Source of the DNA: Sphingobacteriales bacterium JAD_PAG50586_3
GTDB lineage: Bacteria > Bacteroidota > Bacteroidia > CAMBQF01
Length of the DNA stretch: 64,000 nt
Direction of reading: 5' to 3'
NCBI GenBank assembly: GCA_023213195.1
Contig: CP096135.1
Location: 3,344,842-3,408,841 of the forward strand
Numbering within the stretch: the first letter of the stretch is position 1; each line of letters begins with the position of its first letter. Under the pieces are notes generated by a model. It did no database searches. It saw only the letters and a program-made list of their open reading frames with translations, and was not told the origin of the DNA. Of the stretch, positions 29,835 to 38,995 are shown piece after piece. The translations under genes were made by a program, and so were the position numbers.

Positions 29835-31509
29835 ATGCGTAAATATGTAATTACGGCCGCTATGTTTTTAGCAACGGCCGGTTTTGTGGCAAACGCCCAA
29901 AACGCTGTTAAAACGCCAGTGGCTACGGTGGTAGAAGATAAAGCCCCCGACAACTGGTTTAACTTAGACCCTGAGCAGGATAAGGTTCCGGGTATGAGTG
30001 TGGAACGTGCGTACAAAGAACTATTAGCCGACAAAACATCTGTTAAAGTTGTGGTAGCGGTTATAGACTCTGGTGTAGACCCAGAGCACGAAGACCTGAA
30101 AGACGTTATGTGGACCAACCCTGGCGAGATTGCCGGTAATGGTATTGATGATGATAAAAACGGTTACATTGACGATGTGCACGGCTGGAACTTTATTGGC
30201 GGCAAAGACGGCAAAAACGTTGATCAGGACACTTACGAGTTTGTACGCGTTATAAACAAGTTTGATGCTAAGTTTAAAGGCAAAGCAGCGGCTGATATTG
30301 CCCCTGCCGACAAAGCCGACTTTGAAGTGTATACCCGTGCGGTAAAGGAGTACGATGATAAGAAAAACACCATGGGTGGCCAGTACAACTTTATTAAGCC
30401 TATTGCCGAGAGCATTGATGCAGATGTGGCTTTGGTTAAAAAAGAGTTTGGTGTAGACGTAATTACACCAGACAAGCTTGCTACTTTTAAAACAGACAAA
30501 AAAGATGTTAAAGCGGCCCTTAGCAACCTACGTTTTATGGCTGTATTTGGTGCTAAAGACGATGCCCAGTTTGTAGCCGATATTAAAGAATACAACAAGT
30601 ATTTTTCTGACCTTGTGGAATACTCTTTAAACAAAGATTTTAACCCACGTACTATAATTGGCGATAACTACGACGACAGCAGCGAGCGCTACTACGGTAA
30701 TAACGATGTAAAAGGCGCAGACGCAGGCCACGGCACACACGTTGCCGGTATTATTGGTGCTAACCGCAAAAACACTGTAGGTATTAAAGGCGTGGCCGAT
30801 AATGTTAGCATTATGGCTGTACGCGTTGTGCCTAACGGCGATGAGCGCGATAAAGACGTAGCTAACGGCATACGTTATGCTGCTGATAATGGTGCACAGA
30901 TTATAAACATGAGTTTTGGTAAATACTTTGCCAGCGATAAAAAAGCGGTTGACGAGGCTGTTAAATACGCTCAAAGCAAAGGTGTATTGTTGATACAAGC
31001 CGCAGGCAACGACTCTTACAACCTTGATACGTTTGGCCCACACTTTCCAGACCGTAACTACGTTGGTGGCGGTAAGGCTGAAAACTGGATTGTAGTTGGA
31101 GCATCATCATGGAAAAACGACGAGAACGGCGTTGCCGGTTTCTCTAACTACGGTAAAAAATCGGTAGATATTTTCTCTCCGGGTGTAGATATTTACTCTA
31201 CCACACCAGATGGTCAATACAAATCTAACAGCGGTACTTCTATGGCATCTCCGGCGGCTGCGGGTGTTGCTGCGGTTTTAAAATCATACTTCCCACACTT
31301 AACGCCTGACCAAATTAAAACCATCATGCTTAAAAGTGTTAAAAAACAAGGCAAACGCAAAGTTGTTAAGTACAGGTACAGGCGGCGGCCCGGGTGCTGC
31401 GCCAGAATCTGTTACCTTTAGCGCTTTGTGCAACACTGCAGGCATTGTTAACCTTTACGAAGCGGTGAAACTTGCTAAAAAAGTAAAAGTTAAAAAAGCT
31501 AAGAAATAA
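29835..31509 (+). CDS. Subtilisin-like S8 serine peptidase (C-terminus frame-broken)
   Basis: About 557 residues with signal peptide MRKYVITAAMFLATAGFVANAQ. The triad is Asp78 in VVVAVIDSGVD, His near 300 in GHGTHVAGIIG and Ser near 468 in SGTSMASPAAAG. A long insert of about 200 residues between Asp and His is typical of Bacteroidota members. One extra base near 31371-31374 (TAC-A-GGT is one reading) shifts the last 45 residues; corrected, the end is GAAPESVTFSALCNTAGIVN and a Lys-rich tail. Secreted or periplasmic; no T9SS domain is seen. Confidence 0.88.
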
Positions 31510-31530
31510 ACAGGCCTCGCCTGAAAATAA

Positions 31531-31564
31531 AAAGAGCCCGCAGGTAAGTACCTGCGGGCTCTTT
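31531..31564. terminator. Strong bidirectional terminator
   Basis: A 16-base perfect stem starting AAAGAGCCCGCAGG with a two-base loop, A-rich before and T-rich after, between converging genes. Confidence 0.9.
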
Positions 31565-31589
31565 TTATTAATACCTATAGTGGTAAAAC

Positions 31590-32110
31590 CTATTGAATAG
31601 CGCCGCTTTTATCATCGGCATTCTCCATTATTTTAACGTTATGCTTACCGGCAAAATCTGTTTGGGCCTTTTGCATTACATCGTGTAAAGCATCTTCGTC
31701 GGTTTTAAGCTTTTGCAGTATGTTGGTAAGGTTATCGTAATCTTCTTCGGTAATATCCTCGCCTTTTTCAGCAATATCAACTACCTGCTTATAATCTTGC
31801 TCTGATGCACGCTTGTAGAACTTAAACAGGTTAACAGCCGCATCTTTAAAGGCAGCATCGCCATCATAATCGCCAAGGGCTTCCAAAGCTTTTATAGACG
31901 AATCGCACTGAATGCTTGACTTGCCTAACAGCACGCGTGCCTCGGGGTAATTCTCGGCATCAACCTTAGCGTTAAAATCGACCACAAGGTCTACCACTTT
32001 GGCTTGCTCGTTAATAATGGTGTTGTTGTATTCTACAGGATCCTTTTTTTGCCACACCCTGCTGATATGGCCACGCCTGCAATTAAAAGAAGGTAAACTA
32101 GTTTTTTCAT
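31590..32110 (-). CDS. Lipoprotein with coiled-coil-like helical body (frame-broken)
   Basis: About 173 residues. ATG at 32110 opens MKKLVYLLLIAGVAISAGCGKK with lipobox ISAGC. The rest is helical: VDLVVDFNAKVDAENYPEA..., FKDAAVNLFKFYKRASEQDYK. The pattern resembles lipoproteins with a DUF-type four-helix arrangement (LIC11966-like), but that name is tentative. One A is missing from the T-run 32044-32050 (minus-strand A-run). Convergent with the S8 gene. Confidence 0.65.
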
Positions 32111-32162
32111 TACTAAATGTATTTTAAAACAAAACTACCCATAAATTTGAATTTGCAAGCAC

Positions 32163-32582
32163 ATGAAAAAGATATTACTAATTAACGGCCCCAACCTGAA
32201 TTTATTAGGCACCCGCGAGCCCGGCATATACGGCAGCGAAACCTTTGAAAGCTACCTGCTTACTTTAAACCAGCAGTTTCCCGACTTGGCTTTGCAGTAC
32301 TTTCAATCTAACGTAGAGGGCGAAATTATTAATGCGATACATGGTGCCAGGGGCAATTTTGATGCTATTGTAATTAATGCCGGTGGCTACTCGCATACAT
32401 CGGTAGCTATTGCCGATGCTATTGGCGGGGTGGATATACCTACGGTAGAAGTGCATATTTCTAATGTTTATGCCCGCGAGGAATACCGCCATACGTTGTT
32501 GCTTGCGCCTAAATGCAAGGGGGTTATAACAGGGTTTGGGTTGAGGAGTTATGAGTTGGCGTTAAGGTTTTTGTCGGAGTAG
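32163..32582 (+). CDS. aroQ: Type II 3-dehydroquinate dehydratase
   Basis: 139 residues, the normal length. [20 protein letters not shown], the [13 protein letters not shown] motif, [14 protein letters not shown] and [16 protein letters not shown] with the catalytic His pair and Arg. Third step of the shikimate pathway. Divergent from the lipoprotein gene with 52 bases between starts. Confidence 0.95.
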   Translation: MKKILLINGPNLNLLGTREPGIYGSETFESYLLTLNQQFPDLALQYFQSNVEGEIINAIHGARGNFDAIVINAGGYSHTSVAIADAIGGVDIPTVEVHISNVYAREEYRHTLLLAPKCKGVITGFGLRSYELALRFLSE

Positions 32583-32584
32583 TT

Positions 32585-32787
32585 CAACCCCTACAGGGTT
32601 GTTTGTTCTATGTCACACCATTTCTATAGATATTTAACCCCTTACGGGGTTTGCTAATCTGAATTGTTTAGCATAGATATACTTGAAATACATATGAATA
32701 ATGCAATTATTAAGTCAGCAAATATATCCGTAGGATATACATATCTATAGAAAAAAATGGAAGGTATAACTTACCCCTTAGGGGTAA
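32585..32787. repeat. Composite palindromic element
   Basis: Four short hairpins in about 200 bases: CAACCCC/GGGTTG (32585-32601), AACCCC..GGGGTT (32636-32651), ATATCC-gta-GGATAT (32724-32736) and TTACCCCTTAGGGGTAA (32771-32787). An outer inverted repeat, 32618-32633 with 32741-32760, brackets the middle. No gene inside. This has the look of a non-autonomous palindromic element. Confidence 0.6.
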
Positions 32788-32803
32788 AACTGAAATCTGA
32801 AAG

Positions 32804-33226
32804 TTAGTTTCTAGACTTTAATTTTTGGTTGAAGAAACCGAAGATGAACAAATAAACCGGGGCTTGAAAGTAGACTAATTTTCTCCAATCAATACCCCCT
32901 CCTATATCATGAATATTAACATAATGATCTGTATTATTAGCACTGAGCTCTAAGCCTGCAACACAAACGCTGAATAATATTGTATAAGCCAAGGCAATAA
33001 AAAAATACTTTCTTTCGATATATTTCAGATAAGACTTTATACCTATAACTACTAATATAAGTGAGCTAAATAAAGTAATTAAAACAAAAGCCTGTTCAAG
33101 CTTAAAATATACCAGCAGTTTGTCGACCGGAGCATAAACAGGATGAACTAACATAACTTTGCGGAGTACATAGCCATTTAATAGCGTAAAAATAATGAGC
33201 TGTATGTAATATATTCTGTGTAGCAT
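32804..33226 (-). CDS. Small polytopic membrane protein of unknown function
   Basis: 140 residues with four hydrophobic segments and a polar loop (NNTDHYVNIHDIGGGIDWRK). Its ATG overlaps the TGA of the carbamoyltransferase gene by one base, so it is probably translated with it and may serve the same process. No family recognised. Confidence 0.6.
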   Translation of the reverse strand: MLHRIYYIQLIIFTLLNGYVLRKVMLVHPVYAPVDKLLVYFKLEQAFVLITLFSSLILVVIGIKSYLKYIERKYFFIALAYTILFSVCVAGLELSANNTDHYVNIHDIGGGIDWRKLVYFQAPVYLFIFGFFNQKLKSRN

Positions 33227-34997
33227 CAGCTTAAAGTAACAATATAATTTTCCATCACCAAAACATCCAATCCTGCGGTTTTAAAGCAGTTAATAGCATC
33301 TTGAGGGGTGCAAACAATAGGCTCGTTATTGCGGTTAAAGCTGGTATTTACCAGCATGCCGTGGCCGGTTTGCTTTTTAAACTCTGTTAGTAGGTTATAG
33401 AGCGGTTCGTTTTGTTGTTTATTAACCGTTTGTACTCGTGCTGAATAATCGACATGGGTAATGGCGGGGAACTGCGAGCGTTGCTGGTTTAATTGCTCGT
33501 TTATATGGGTTGATGTATTGGTAACAGGCAGCCTCCACTCTTCTTTCAACTGAAAGGTAAACAGCATGTAGGGCGATGGAATAACATCATTAAAATACAA
33601 AGCGGCATCTTCTTCTAACACCACCGGCGCAAAGGGACGGAAGTTCTCGCGCTGCTTTATGAGTTGGTTTAGGCGACTCCATGCGTTGGGATTACGGGCA
33701 TCGGCCAGTATACTGCGGTTGCCCAAGGCACGAGGCCCCCACTCCATTGCCCCATTAAACCATCCGATTATTTTGCCATCGGCTAAGGCTTTAGAAACCT
33801 CTGCATATAATTCATCATCGGCTTTCTCGGTATATTGCAATCCCGATTGTTGCAATGCTTTTAGCGCTTCTGAATTAGTATATGCCGGACCTAAATATGG
33901 ATTAAATTCCACTCCTCTCTCCTCACTCATCACTCCTCTGTACGCAAGAGCAGCCCCCAACGCCCCGCCGGCATCGCCCGCGGCAGGTTGAATAAAGATG
34001 CCTTTGAATAATCCGCTGAGTAATACCTTGCTGTTTGCTACGCAGTTTAGTGCTACGCCGCCTGCCATGCATAAATATTCGGCACCCGTTATATACCTTG
34101 CCGTTGCTGCCATTACCAGCACAATATCTTCTAATACCCGTTGTATAGCCATTGCAAGATTGCAATGCGAGGGAGTAATCTCCCTACCCTTTGCTGTATG
34201 CCAAACAGTTTTTCAAACTGCTTGATATTTGCCGTAGAAAATCCTTTAGGAAAGTCGAAGTATTCAAGGTTTAATTTAATAGAACCATCAGAGTTAAGGG
34301 TTATTAAATGCTCATAAATTAAGGTAATAAAGGTCTGGCATTCTTCGCTGTTTTTATCGCCGTAAGGAGCAAGACCCATTAGCTTATACTCGCCACTGTT
34401 TACCTCAAAACCCAAAAACTGTGTAAAGGCAGAATAGAGCATACCAACCGAGTGTGGATAATGCAACTCTTTAAGGGTGGTAATTTTGTTTCCCTCGCCA
34501 ATAGAAATAGAAGCTGTTGCCCACTCGCCTACCCCATCAATAGTTAATATGGCTGCCTTGCTATAGGGCGAACAATAATAAGCGCTTGCAGCATGCGACA
34601 GGTGATGATTACTAAATGCCAGCTTGGGTAGCTTTTCGCCTTTGATTAAATAGCGCCTAAGTTCCTTATTAAGCACACTGCGCATAAGCAGTTTTTGCCC
34701 ACTCCACAACGGCATGTATTTTACAAAGGCCCAATAGCCAGCAATGCCAGTGCGACTAAAGTTTTCAGCTATACGGTCGAATTTAAGCAGGGGCTTTTCG
34801 TAGTACACAACCGCAGCTACATCAGCTAATTTAATACCCGCTTTTTTTAGGCAAAACGCTACTGCATTGTGTGGAAAACCGGAATCGAATTTTATACGGG
34901 TAAAGCGTTCTTCTTCAGCAGCAGCAATTACTACACCGTTATGTATTAGGGCGGCCGCCGAGTTATGGTAATACGCAGATATGCCCAGTATATACAT
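33226..34997 (-). CDS. NodU/CmcH-type carbamoyltransferase (frame-broken)
   Basis: About 590 residues. The N-terminal YrdC-like/kinase-fold part has MYILGISAYYHNSAAAL, AAAEEERFTRIKFD, NHHLSHAASAYYCSP and LTIDGVGEWATAS; the C-terminal part has CMAGGVALNCVANSK, GPRALGNRSILADAR, FRPFAPVV and MLVNTSFNRNNEPIV. These are all typical of carbamoyltransferases that use carbamoyl phosphate to modify sugars or secondary metabolites. Frame changes near 34187-34189, where a C-run probably lacks one base. Followed by a membrane gene and preceded by DUF5989, one base from its start. Confidence 0.88.
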
Positions 34998-34998
34998 G

Positions 34999-35151
34999 CT
35001 AAAATAAGCTATAAATAAAAGGCGACAAGGCCGAGCCACTGCCCGCGGCTATTAATATAGCAGACAGCAGCAACACCACCACAATGGGAATTAGCCACCA
35101 CTTTTTGCGCTGGCCTAAAAAACTAAGTATGTCTTTTAAACTTTGAAACAT
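34999..35151 (-). CDS. DUF5989 family small membrane protein
   Basis: 50 residues: MFQSLKDILSFLGQRKKWW, then one helix (LIPIVVVLLLSAILIAAGSG), then SALSPFIYSLF. The pattern of basic start, single helix and SAxxPFIYxLF tail is that of DUF5989, usually next to a carbamoyltransferase and an SxtJ gene. The stop lies one base before the carbamoyltransferase ATG. Confidence 0.85.
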   Translation of the reverse strand: MFQSLKDILSFLGQRKKWWLIPIVVVLLLSAILIAAGSGSALSPFIYSLF

Positions 35152-35181
35152 TAATAAACTAAAAGTTAAAAACTAAAAATA

Positions 35182-35954
35182 TTATTTAAGCCATTGCAGT
35201 GCCTTGTATAAAGCGTTGTGCAATATGGTAGCATGGTCTTCTTTAGGCATATATTCAAAATGCGGCTTTAACACCTTAACGGCCTTAGCCAGCGCCTTAG
35301 CATCGCGCACCATAACTTTGCCCTCTTTACCCACGGCTATAAATACATTAACCCCTGCAGGTGGCTTAGCATTTATGTCTTTTAACAACGACTCATTATT
35401 CCACCAAAGGCTGGGGCTTACAATTATATAGTTGTTAAACAGGTGGGTGTGCTTTGCCAGTACCTCTGTAGCCAACAGGCCGCCCAACGATTGGCCAATA
35501 ATTGTTTTTTGGCTGTTTACCTTGTATTTACGGTTTATATAAGGCTGCAGCTCTTTTTCTATAAACGATATAAATTTAGCTGAGCCACCCGTAGTTGGGA
35601 AATCTTTTTTATCCTTTTCAATAGATGTGGGGAAGGTAAAATCGCGCTTGCGGTCTACGTTGGCAATGCCTATAACCACATGGGGCTGCATCATGCCCAT
35701 CATAACCAAAAACTGTACTAGCCCTGCGGTGTGCAAAAATCTTCGTTGGCCGAACCATCCAGCAGATATATGGCCGGGAAACGGGTTTTAGCGGTGTCGT
35801 AACCTTCGGGCAGGTATACGTTAAGTGTGCGCTTTTCGCCCAGTTCTTTAGATTCAAACTCATCAACACGGCCGGCAATAAAAGGCTTGTCGGCAGGTTG
35901 GGCGTTGGCAGCAAACAGTACCAATAATAATAGTAGCGTGGCAAAAATTTTCAT
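35182..35954 (-). CDS. Alpha/beta-hydrolase esterase (esterase D / IroE-like; frame-broken)
   Basis: About 257 residues with signal peptide MKIFATLLLLLVLFAANAQ. LNVYLPEGYDTAKTRFPAIYLLDG is the esterase start, nucleophile Ser is in GQSLGG, and the late His in EDHATILHNAL is probably the catalytic one; WWNNESLL and FIAVGKEGK are usual family landmarks. Similar enzymes cleave siderophore or S-formylglutathione esters, but no substrate can be chosen. One base is missing in the A-run 35735-35739. Confidence 0.8.
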
Positions 35955-36036
35955 CAGGGTAAAAATAGTGTTTCTTATGATATTAGAGCTTTGTTAAGGT
36001 TACACAAAACAATTATTAACAATATTTATTTTTTAC

Positions 36037-36068
36037 TTGACAAACGGGTATTCAATTTTGTACCTTTG
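36037..36068 (+). promoter_or_regulatory. Bacteroidota-type promoter without a gene behind it
   Basis: TTGAC at 36037-36041 and TACCTTTG at 36061-36068 have the consensus -33/-7 form with 19 bases between. The transcript would start near 36074 and run into GTTATTGCGCAATAAC (a perfect small palindrome) and an ACCC/GGGT hairpin. A small RNA is possible. The next gene is 750 bases away. Confidence 0.4.
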
Positions 36069-36416
36069 TACTGTTATTGCGCAATAACAATGTGACACCC
36101 GATTTCTGATGGGTTATTCAGGTAAAAACGAAAAAGAGTAGCAGTACTGCACCCCTCACCCTAAATCCCTCTCCCCTTAAAAGGCGAGGGACTTAAAAGA
36201 GTTATAGTACAACTAAAATAAGTAGTTAAGTAAACTGAAATCATCTTTGAATTAAGCTCTGTAAGTAAGATACCCAAACTATATTATTGCTTTAACCCCG
36301 GCCCCGGTAATATGAGGTTGGGGTTAAGGTGTTTCCATTAAATTATCTAAACCGCAGATTTAAAAGATTTATATGATTAAAGGATTAATCGAAAAAATGG
36401 TAAAAATAAATTTACA

Positions 36417-36735
36417 AAAACAGGTTATCGGGCTACGCACTGTAAGGGGTTAAAGAAAAAGACTCCCCCGCCCTTTGGGCACCCCTGTTAGAGGAGGATT
36501 TGAAAATGCGGCGCGAAAATGAGTTGTCGGACTACGTGCTGTAAGAGTTTACCACCCCCGTCAAGACTTGAGTCGCGACACCCCCTCCTAAATTTAGGAG
36601 GGGGAAGGGGAGGTAGAAACAGGTGCGAAAACGAGTGCATTGGCTACACGCTGTAGGCAATTACCTCTCCCCTGACAATACAATAAATTGAATTGTCTTT
36701 CCCCTCTCCACACGTGAAGAGGGGGAAAGACAAAT
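36417..36735. repeat. Three imperfect direct repeats of a leader-plus-hairpin unit
   Basis: Each unit has a GGCTAC-n-CTGTA core (36431, 36529, 36642) followed after 10-15 bases by a C-rich segment and hairpins. Copy 2 has inner hairpin GTC..GAC and outer CCCCCTCCT/AGGAGGGGG (36579-36604); copy 3 has GACAAT/ATTGTC and TCCCCCTCTT-like arms. Copies 2 and 3 also share GTGCGAAAA or GCGCGAAAA before the core. Spacing is about 98 and 113 bases. Confidence 0.6.
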
Positions 36736-36770
36736 GTTAGTGCGGGGTGAGGTTAATAAAAAAATATTCT

Positions 36771-36811
36771 ATCGTATTTGTACGATTAAATATTAATCGT
36801 ATATTTGCGAT
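36771..36811 (+). promoter_or_regulatory. arsR operator and promoter
   Basis: Perfect palindrome ATCGTATTTGTACGAT at 36771-36786 and a near-copy ATCGTATATTTGCGAT at 36796-36811. The second contains the -7 element TATATTTG (36800-36807), and TTTG of the first lies 19 bases upstream as -33 element. An ArsR dimer bound here would block polymerase, so the operon is probably autoregulated. Confidence 0.7.
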
Positions 36812-36828
36812 GAATATATTATAGAGCT

Positions 36829-37167
36829 ATGGCAAACATTAATAAACAGGAATTTGACGCTACCGATGTTGAGTTGGCTGAATTTGCAAGGGTAATGGGT
36901 CACCCAGGACGCATTGCAATACTTAAAACCCTGGCAGAACGAAACGAATGCGTATGCGGCGAGATAGTAGACGTACTACCGCTGGCACAGGCAACAGTAT
37001 CGCAGCACTTAAAAGAACTTAAAAAAATGGGCCTCGTTCAAGGGCGCATTTCGGGCGTAAAATCGTGCTATTGTATAAACTGGGAAGGTTTTGAACGCTT
37101 TACCAATGCCATGCAGAAATATGTAGACAGGATGAATGAGTTGAAGACAACCACATCTTGCTGTTAA
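36829..37167 (+). CDS. arsR: ArsR-family transcriptional repressor
   Basis: 112 residues with winged helix: EFARVMGHPGRIAILKTLAERNECVCGEIVDVLPLAQATVSQHLKELKKMGLV. The pair Cys-Val-Cys in ECVCGE is the As(III)-binding motif of classical ArsR, and a C-terminal SCC could add a third thiol. It heads the ars operon and two palindromes overlap its promoter. 20 bases separate it from arsM. Confidence 0.92.
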   Translation: MANINKQEFDATDVELAEFARVMGHPGRIAILKTLAERNECVCGEIVDVLPLAQATVSQHLKELKKMGLVQGRISGVKSCYCINWEGFERFTNAMQKYVDRMNELKTTTSCC

Positions 37168-37187
37168 CCCCTTAAATCAAATTTAAA

Positions 37188-38024
37188 ATGGAAACTGAAG
37201 AAAAATTAAAACAGATAGTAAAAGATAAATATGCCGAAATAGCATTGCAGGATAAGGAAAGTAACGCTGCATCGTGCTGCGGGGCCACAGGCTGCTCAAC
37301 CGAGGTGTATAATATTATGGCTGATGACTACACCAAACTGGACGGCTACACGGCTGATGCCGATTTGGGCCTTGGTTGCGGGTTGCCTACACAATTTGCC
37401 AAAATTAAAAAAGGCGATACGGTTATAGACTTAGGAAGCGGCGCAGGTAACGATTGCTTTGTTGCCCGCCACGAAACCGGCCCTGAGGGCAAGGTAATAG
37501 GTATTGATTTTACCGAGGCTATGATTGACCGTGCACGGTTAAACGCCGAGAAATATGGCTTTAACAATGTGGAGTTCCGCATGGGCGATATTGAGAAAAT
37601 GCCCGTTACAGCCAACGTTGCCGATGTTATTGTAAGCAACTGCGTACTTAACCTGGTGCCTAATAAAAAAGCGGTTTTTAAAGACATGTTCAGGGTGCTG
37701 AAAACGGGCGGCCACTTTAGTATTTCTGATGTAGTATTGGCCGGTATTTTACCCGATAAGCTACAACACGCCGCCGAAATGTATGCCGGTTGTATATCTG
37801 GCGCTGTGCAAAAAGACGAGTACTTAGGTATGATTAAAGAGGCCGGCTTTAGCAACATCACCCTGCAAAAAGAAAAGGCTATTATTATACCCGATAATAT
37901 TTTGACAAACTACTTAACAGCCGATGAAATTGCAGACTATAAAGCCAGCAATGTAGGCATATTTAGCATTACGGTATATGCCGAAAAAGCCAAAGAATGT
38001 TGCGGTACCGATTGTTGTAACTAA
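37188..38024 (+). CDS. arsM: Arsenite S-adenosylmethionine methyltransferase ArsM
   Basis: 278 residues. SAM-binding site VIDLGSGAGNDCFVA, with GIDFTEAMIDRAR. Cys in AASCCGATGC, in SNCVLNLV and in YAGCISGA are placed as the As(III)-binding thiols of ArsM. The C-terminal ECCGTDCCN is a likely extra metal-binding tail. It methylates arsenite, giving less toxic or volatile products. Encoded between arsR and a DinB gene. Confidence 0.93.
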   Translation: METEEKLKQIVKDKYAEIALQDKESNAASCCGATGCSTEVYNIMADDYTKLDGYTADADLGLGCGLPTQFAKIKKGDTVIDLGSGAGNDCFVARHETGPEGKVIGIDFTEAMIDRARLNAEKYGFNNVEFRMGDIEKMPVTANVADVIVSNCVLNLVPNKKAVFKDMFRVLKTGGHFSISDVVLAGILPDKLQHAAEMYAGCISGAVQKDEYLGMIKEAGFSNITLQKEKAIIIPDNILTNYLTADEIADYKASNVGIFSITVYAEKAKECCGTDCCN

Positions 38025-38029
38025 TAGTA

Positions 38030-38482
38030 ATGATGACAAAAACAGAATCAATCCTATCTATGTGGGCAGAAGCCCGCACACGGCTTACCAAGCAGTTGCC
38101 CGGTATAACAGAGGCTGACCTTGTTAAAAAGCTTCACCCAAACAGTAACTCTATTGGCTTTTTGCTTAGGCATATAGGCGATGTTGAACTTCTTTTTGCT
38201 AAAAACGTATTTAAAGCTGATGCCCTGCAGGTGCATGCTAAAACAGTAATAGCGCAAAAAGATACCGGCGAGTGGACTAACCATGCTGAATTGATGGATT
38301 ATATAACACAATCGGCAACAGAACTCTCTGCAATTATAAAGGCCCAAACCGATGCCGATTGGGAAACCATAATTGAAACCAAAGAGTTTGGTAAAAAAAC
38401 AAAGCAGGAAGCCGTGGCGCGCATTATATCGCACACTGCATACCACGCAGGTCAAATAGGTATTATTCTAAAGTATGCATAA
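38030..38482 (+). CDS. DinB-family protein in the ars operon
   Basis: 150 residues of four-helix DinB fold. The family's His-based metal site is represented by LLRHIGDVELL and ISHTAYHAGQIGIIL. It is five bases from arsM and five bases from arsC, so it is probably part of the arsenic response. DinB proteins include bacillithiol S-transferases (BstA); because bshB1 is in this window, a thiol-transfer role is possible but unproven. Confidence 0.8.
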   Translation: MMTKTESILSMWAEARTRLTKQLPGITEADLVKKLHPNSNSIGFLLRHIGDVELLFAKNVFKADALQVHAKTVIAQKDTGEWTNHAELMDYITQSATELSAIIKAQTDADWETIIETKEFGKKTKQEAVARIISHTAYHAGQIGIILKYA

Positions 38483-38487
38483 TTAGT

Positions 38488-38904
38488 ATGATGAACATTT
38501 TAGTTTTATGTACCGGCAACAGTTGCCGAAGCCAGATAGCCCACGGTTATTTGCAGCACTTTGCCGGTACTAAAGCTGTAATTTACAGCGCCGGCATAGA
38601 AGCCCACGGGGTAAACCCAAAGGCCATAGAAATTATGGCCGAAGATGGTATTGATATTAGTTACCACACATCTAACCTGGTGGATGAATACATTGACATA
38701 CCATTTGATTATGTGATAACGGTATGCGATAATGCTAACGAGCGTTGCCCCTACTTTCCCGGAAAAACACAACGGCGACACCATAATTTTACCGACCCTG
38801 CCAAAGCCACAGGCACACCAGAGGAAGTGAAAGAAGTATTCAGACAGGTAAGGGATGAGATAAGGGAGTATGCCCGATTTTTTGTTGCAGAACACATCTC
38901 ATAA
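38488..38904 (+). CDS. arsC: Arsenate reductase, thioredoxin-coupled (LMW-PTPase type)
   Basis: 138 residues. P-loop CTGNSCRS with Cys8 and Arg at the active site, Asp in FTDPAKATG, and Cys pair in CDNANERCP as the redox relay typical of thioredoxin-dependent ArsC. Reduces arsenate to arsenite, which ArsM can methylate. Start is either of two adjacent ATGs. No arsenite exporter is in the window. Confidence 0.93.
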   Translation: MMNILVLCTGNSCRSQIAHGYLQHFAGTKAVIYSAGIEAHGVNPKAIEIMAEDGIDISYHTSNLVDEYIDIPFDYVITVCDNANERCPYFPGKTQRRHHNFTDPAKATGTPEEVKEVFRQVRDEIREYARFFVAEHIS

Positions 38905-38958
38905 TTATTAATTATGAATTAGTAATTATTAGGGTAACATTGGCAAACTTTATGTAGC

Positions 38959-38966
38959 TAACTTTG
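38959..38966 (+). promoter_or_regulatory. Bacteroidota-type -7 element upstream of the PhoX-like gene
   Basis: TAACTTTG, 29 bases before the ATG, with TTGG near 38940 as a possible but close -33 element. Confidence 0.4.
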
Positions 38967-38995
38967 TATATTGATTTTCTAATACATTTTAGTTT

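Larger units (their letters stand above)
35955..36828. other. Gene-free repeat island of about 870 bases
   Basis: No credible gene was found on either strand. From left to right it holds an orphan promoter-like pair (36037-36068), a degenerate palindromic repeat near 36145-36195, TTAACCCC/GGGGTTAA arms around 36291-36330, three imperfect copies of a leader-plus-hairpin unit (36417-36735) and the arsR operator-promoter (36771-36811). Confidence 0.7.

Noticed and set aside
32804..33226. Membrane protein as part of the carbamoyltransferase chain
   Set aside because: It has its own start codon and different character, and the carbamoyltransferase has a complete C-terminus before it.
36061..36200. 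A cobalamin or other riboswitch before the ars region
   Set aside because: GGGTTATTCAGGT and hairpins recall riboswitch pieces, but core elements are missing and no matching gene follows closely.
38030..38482. Classical DNA-damage role for the DinB protein
   Set aside because: This DinB family is unrelated to polymerase IV; the operon context points to arsenic or thiol chemistry.
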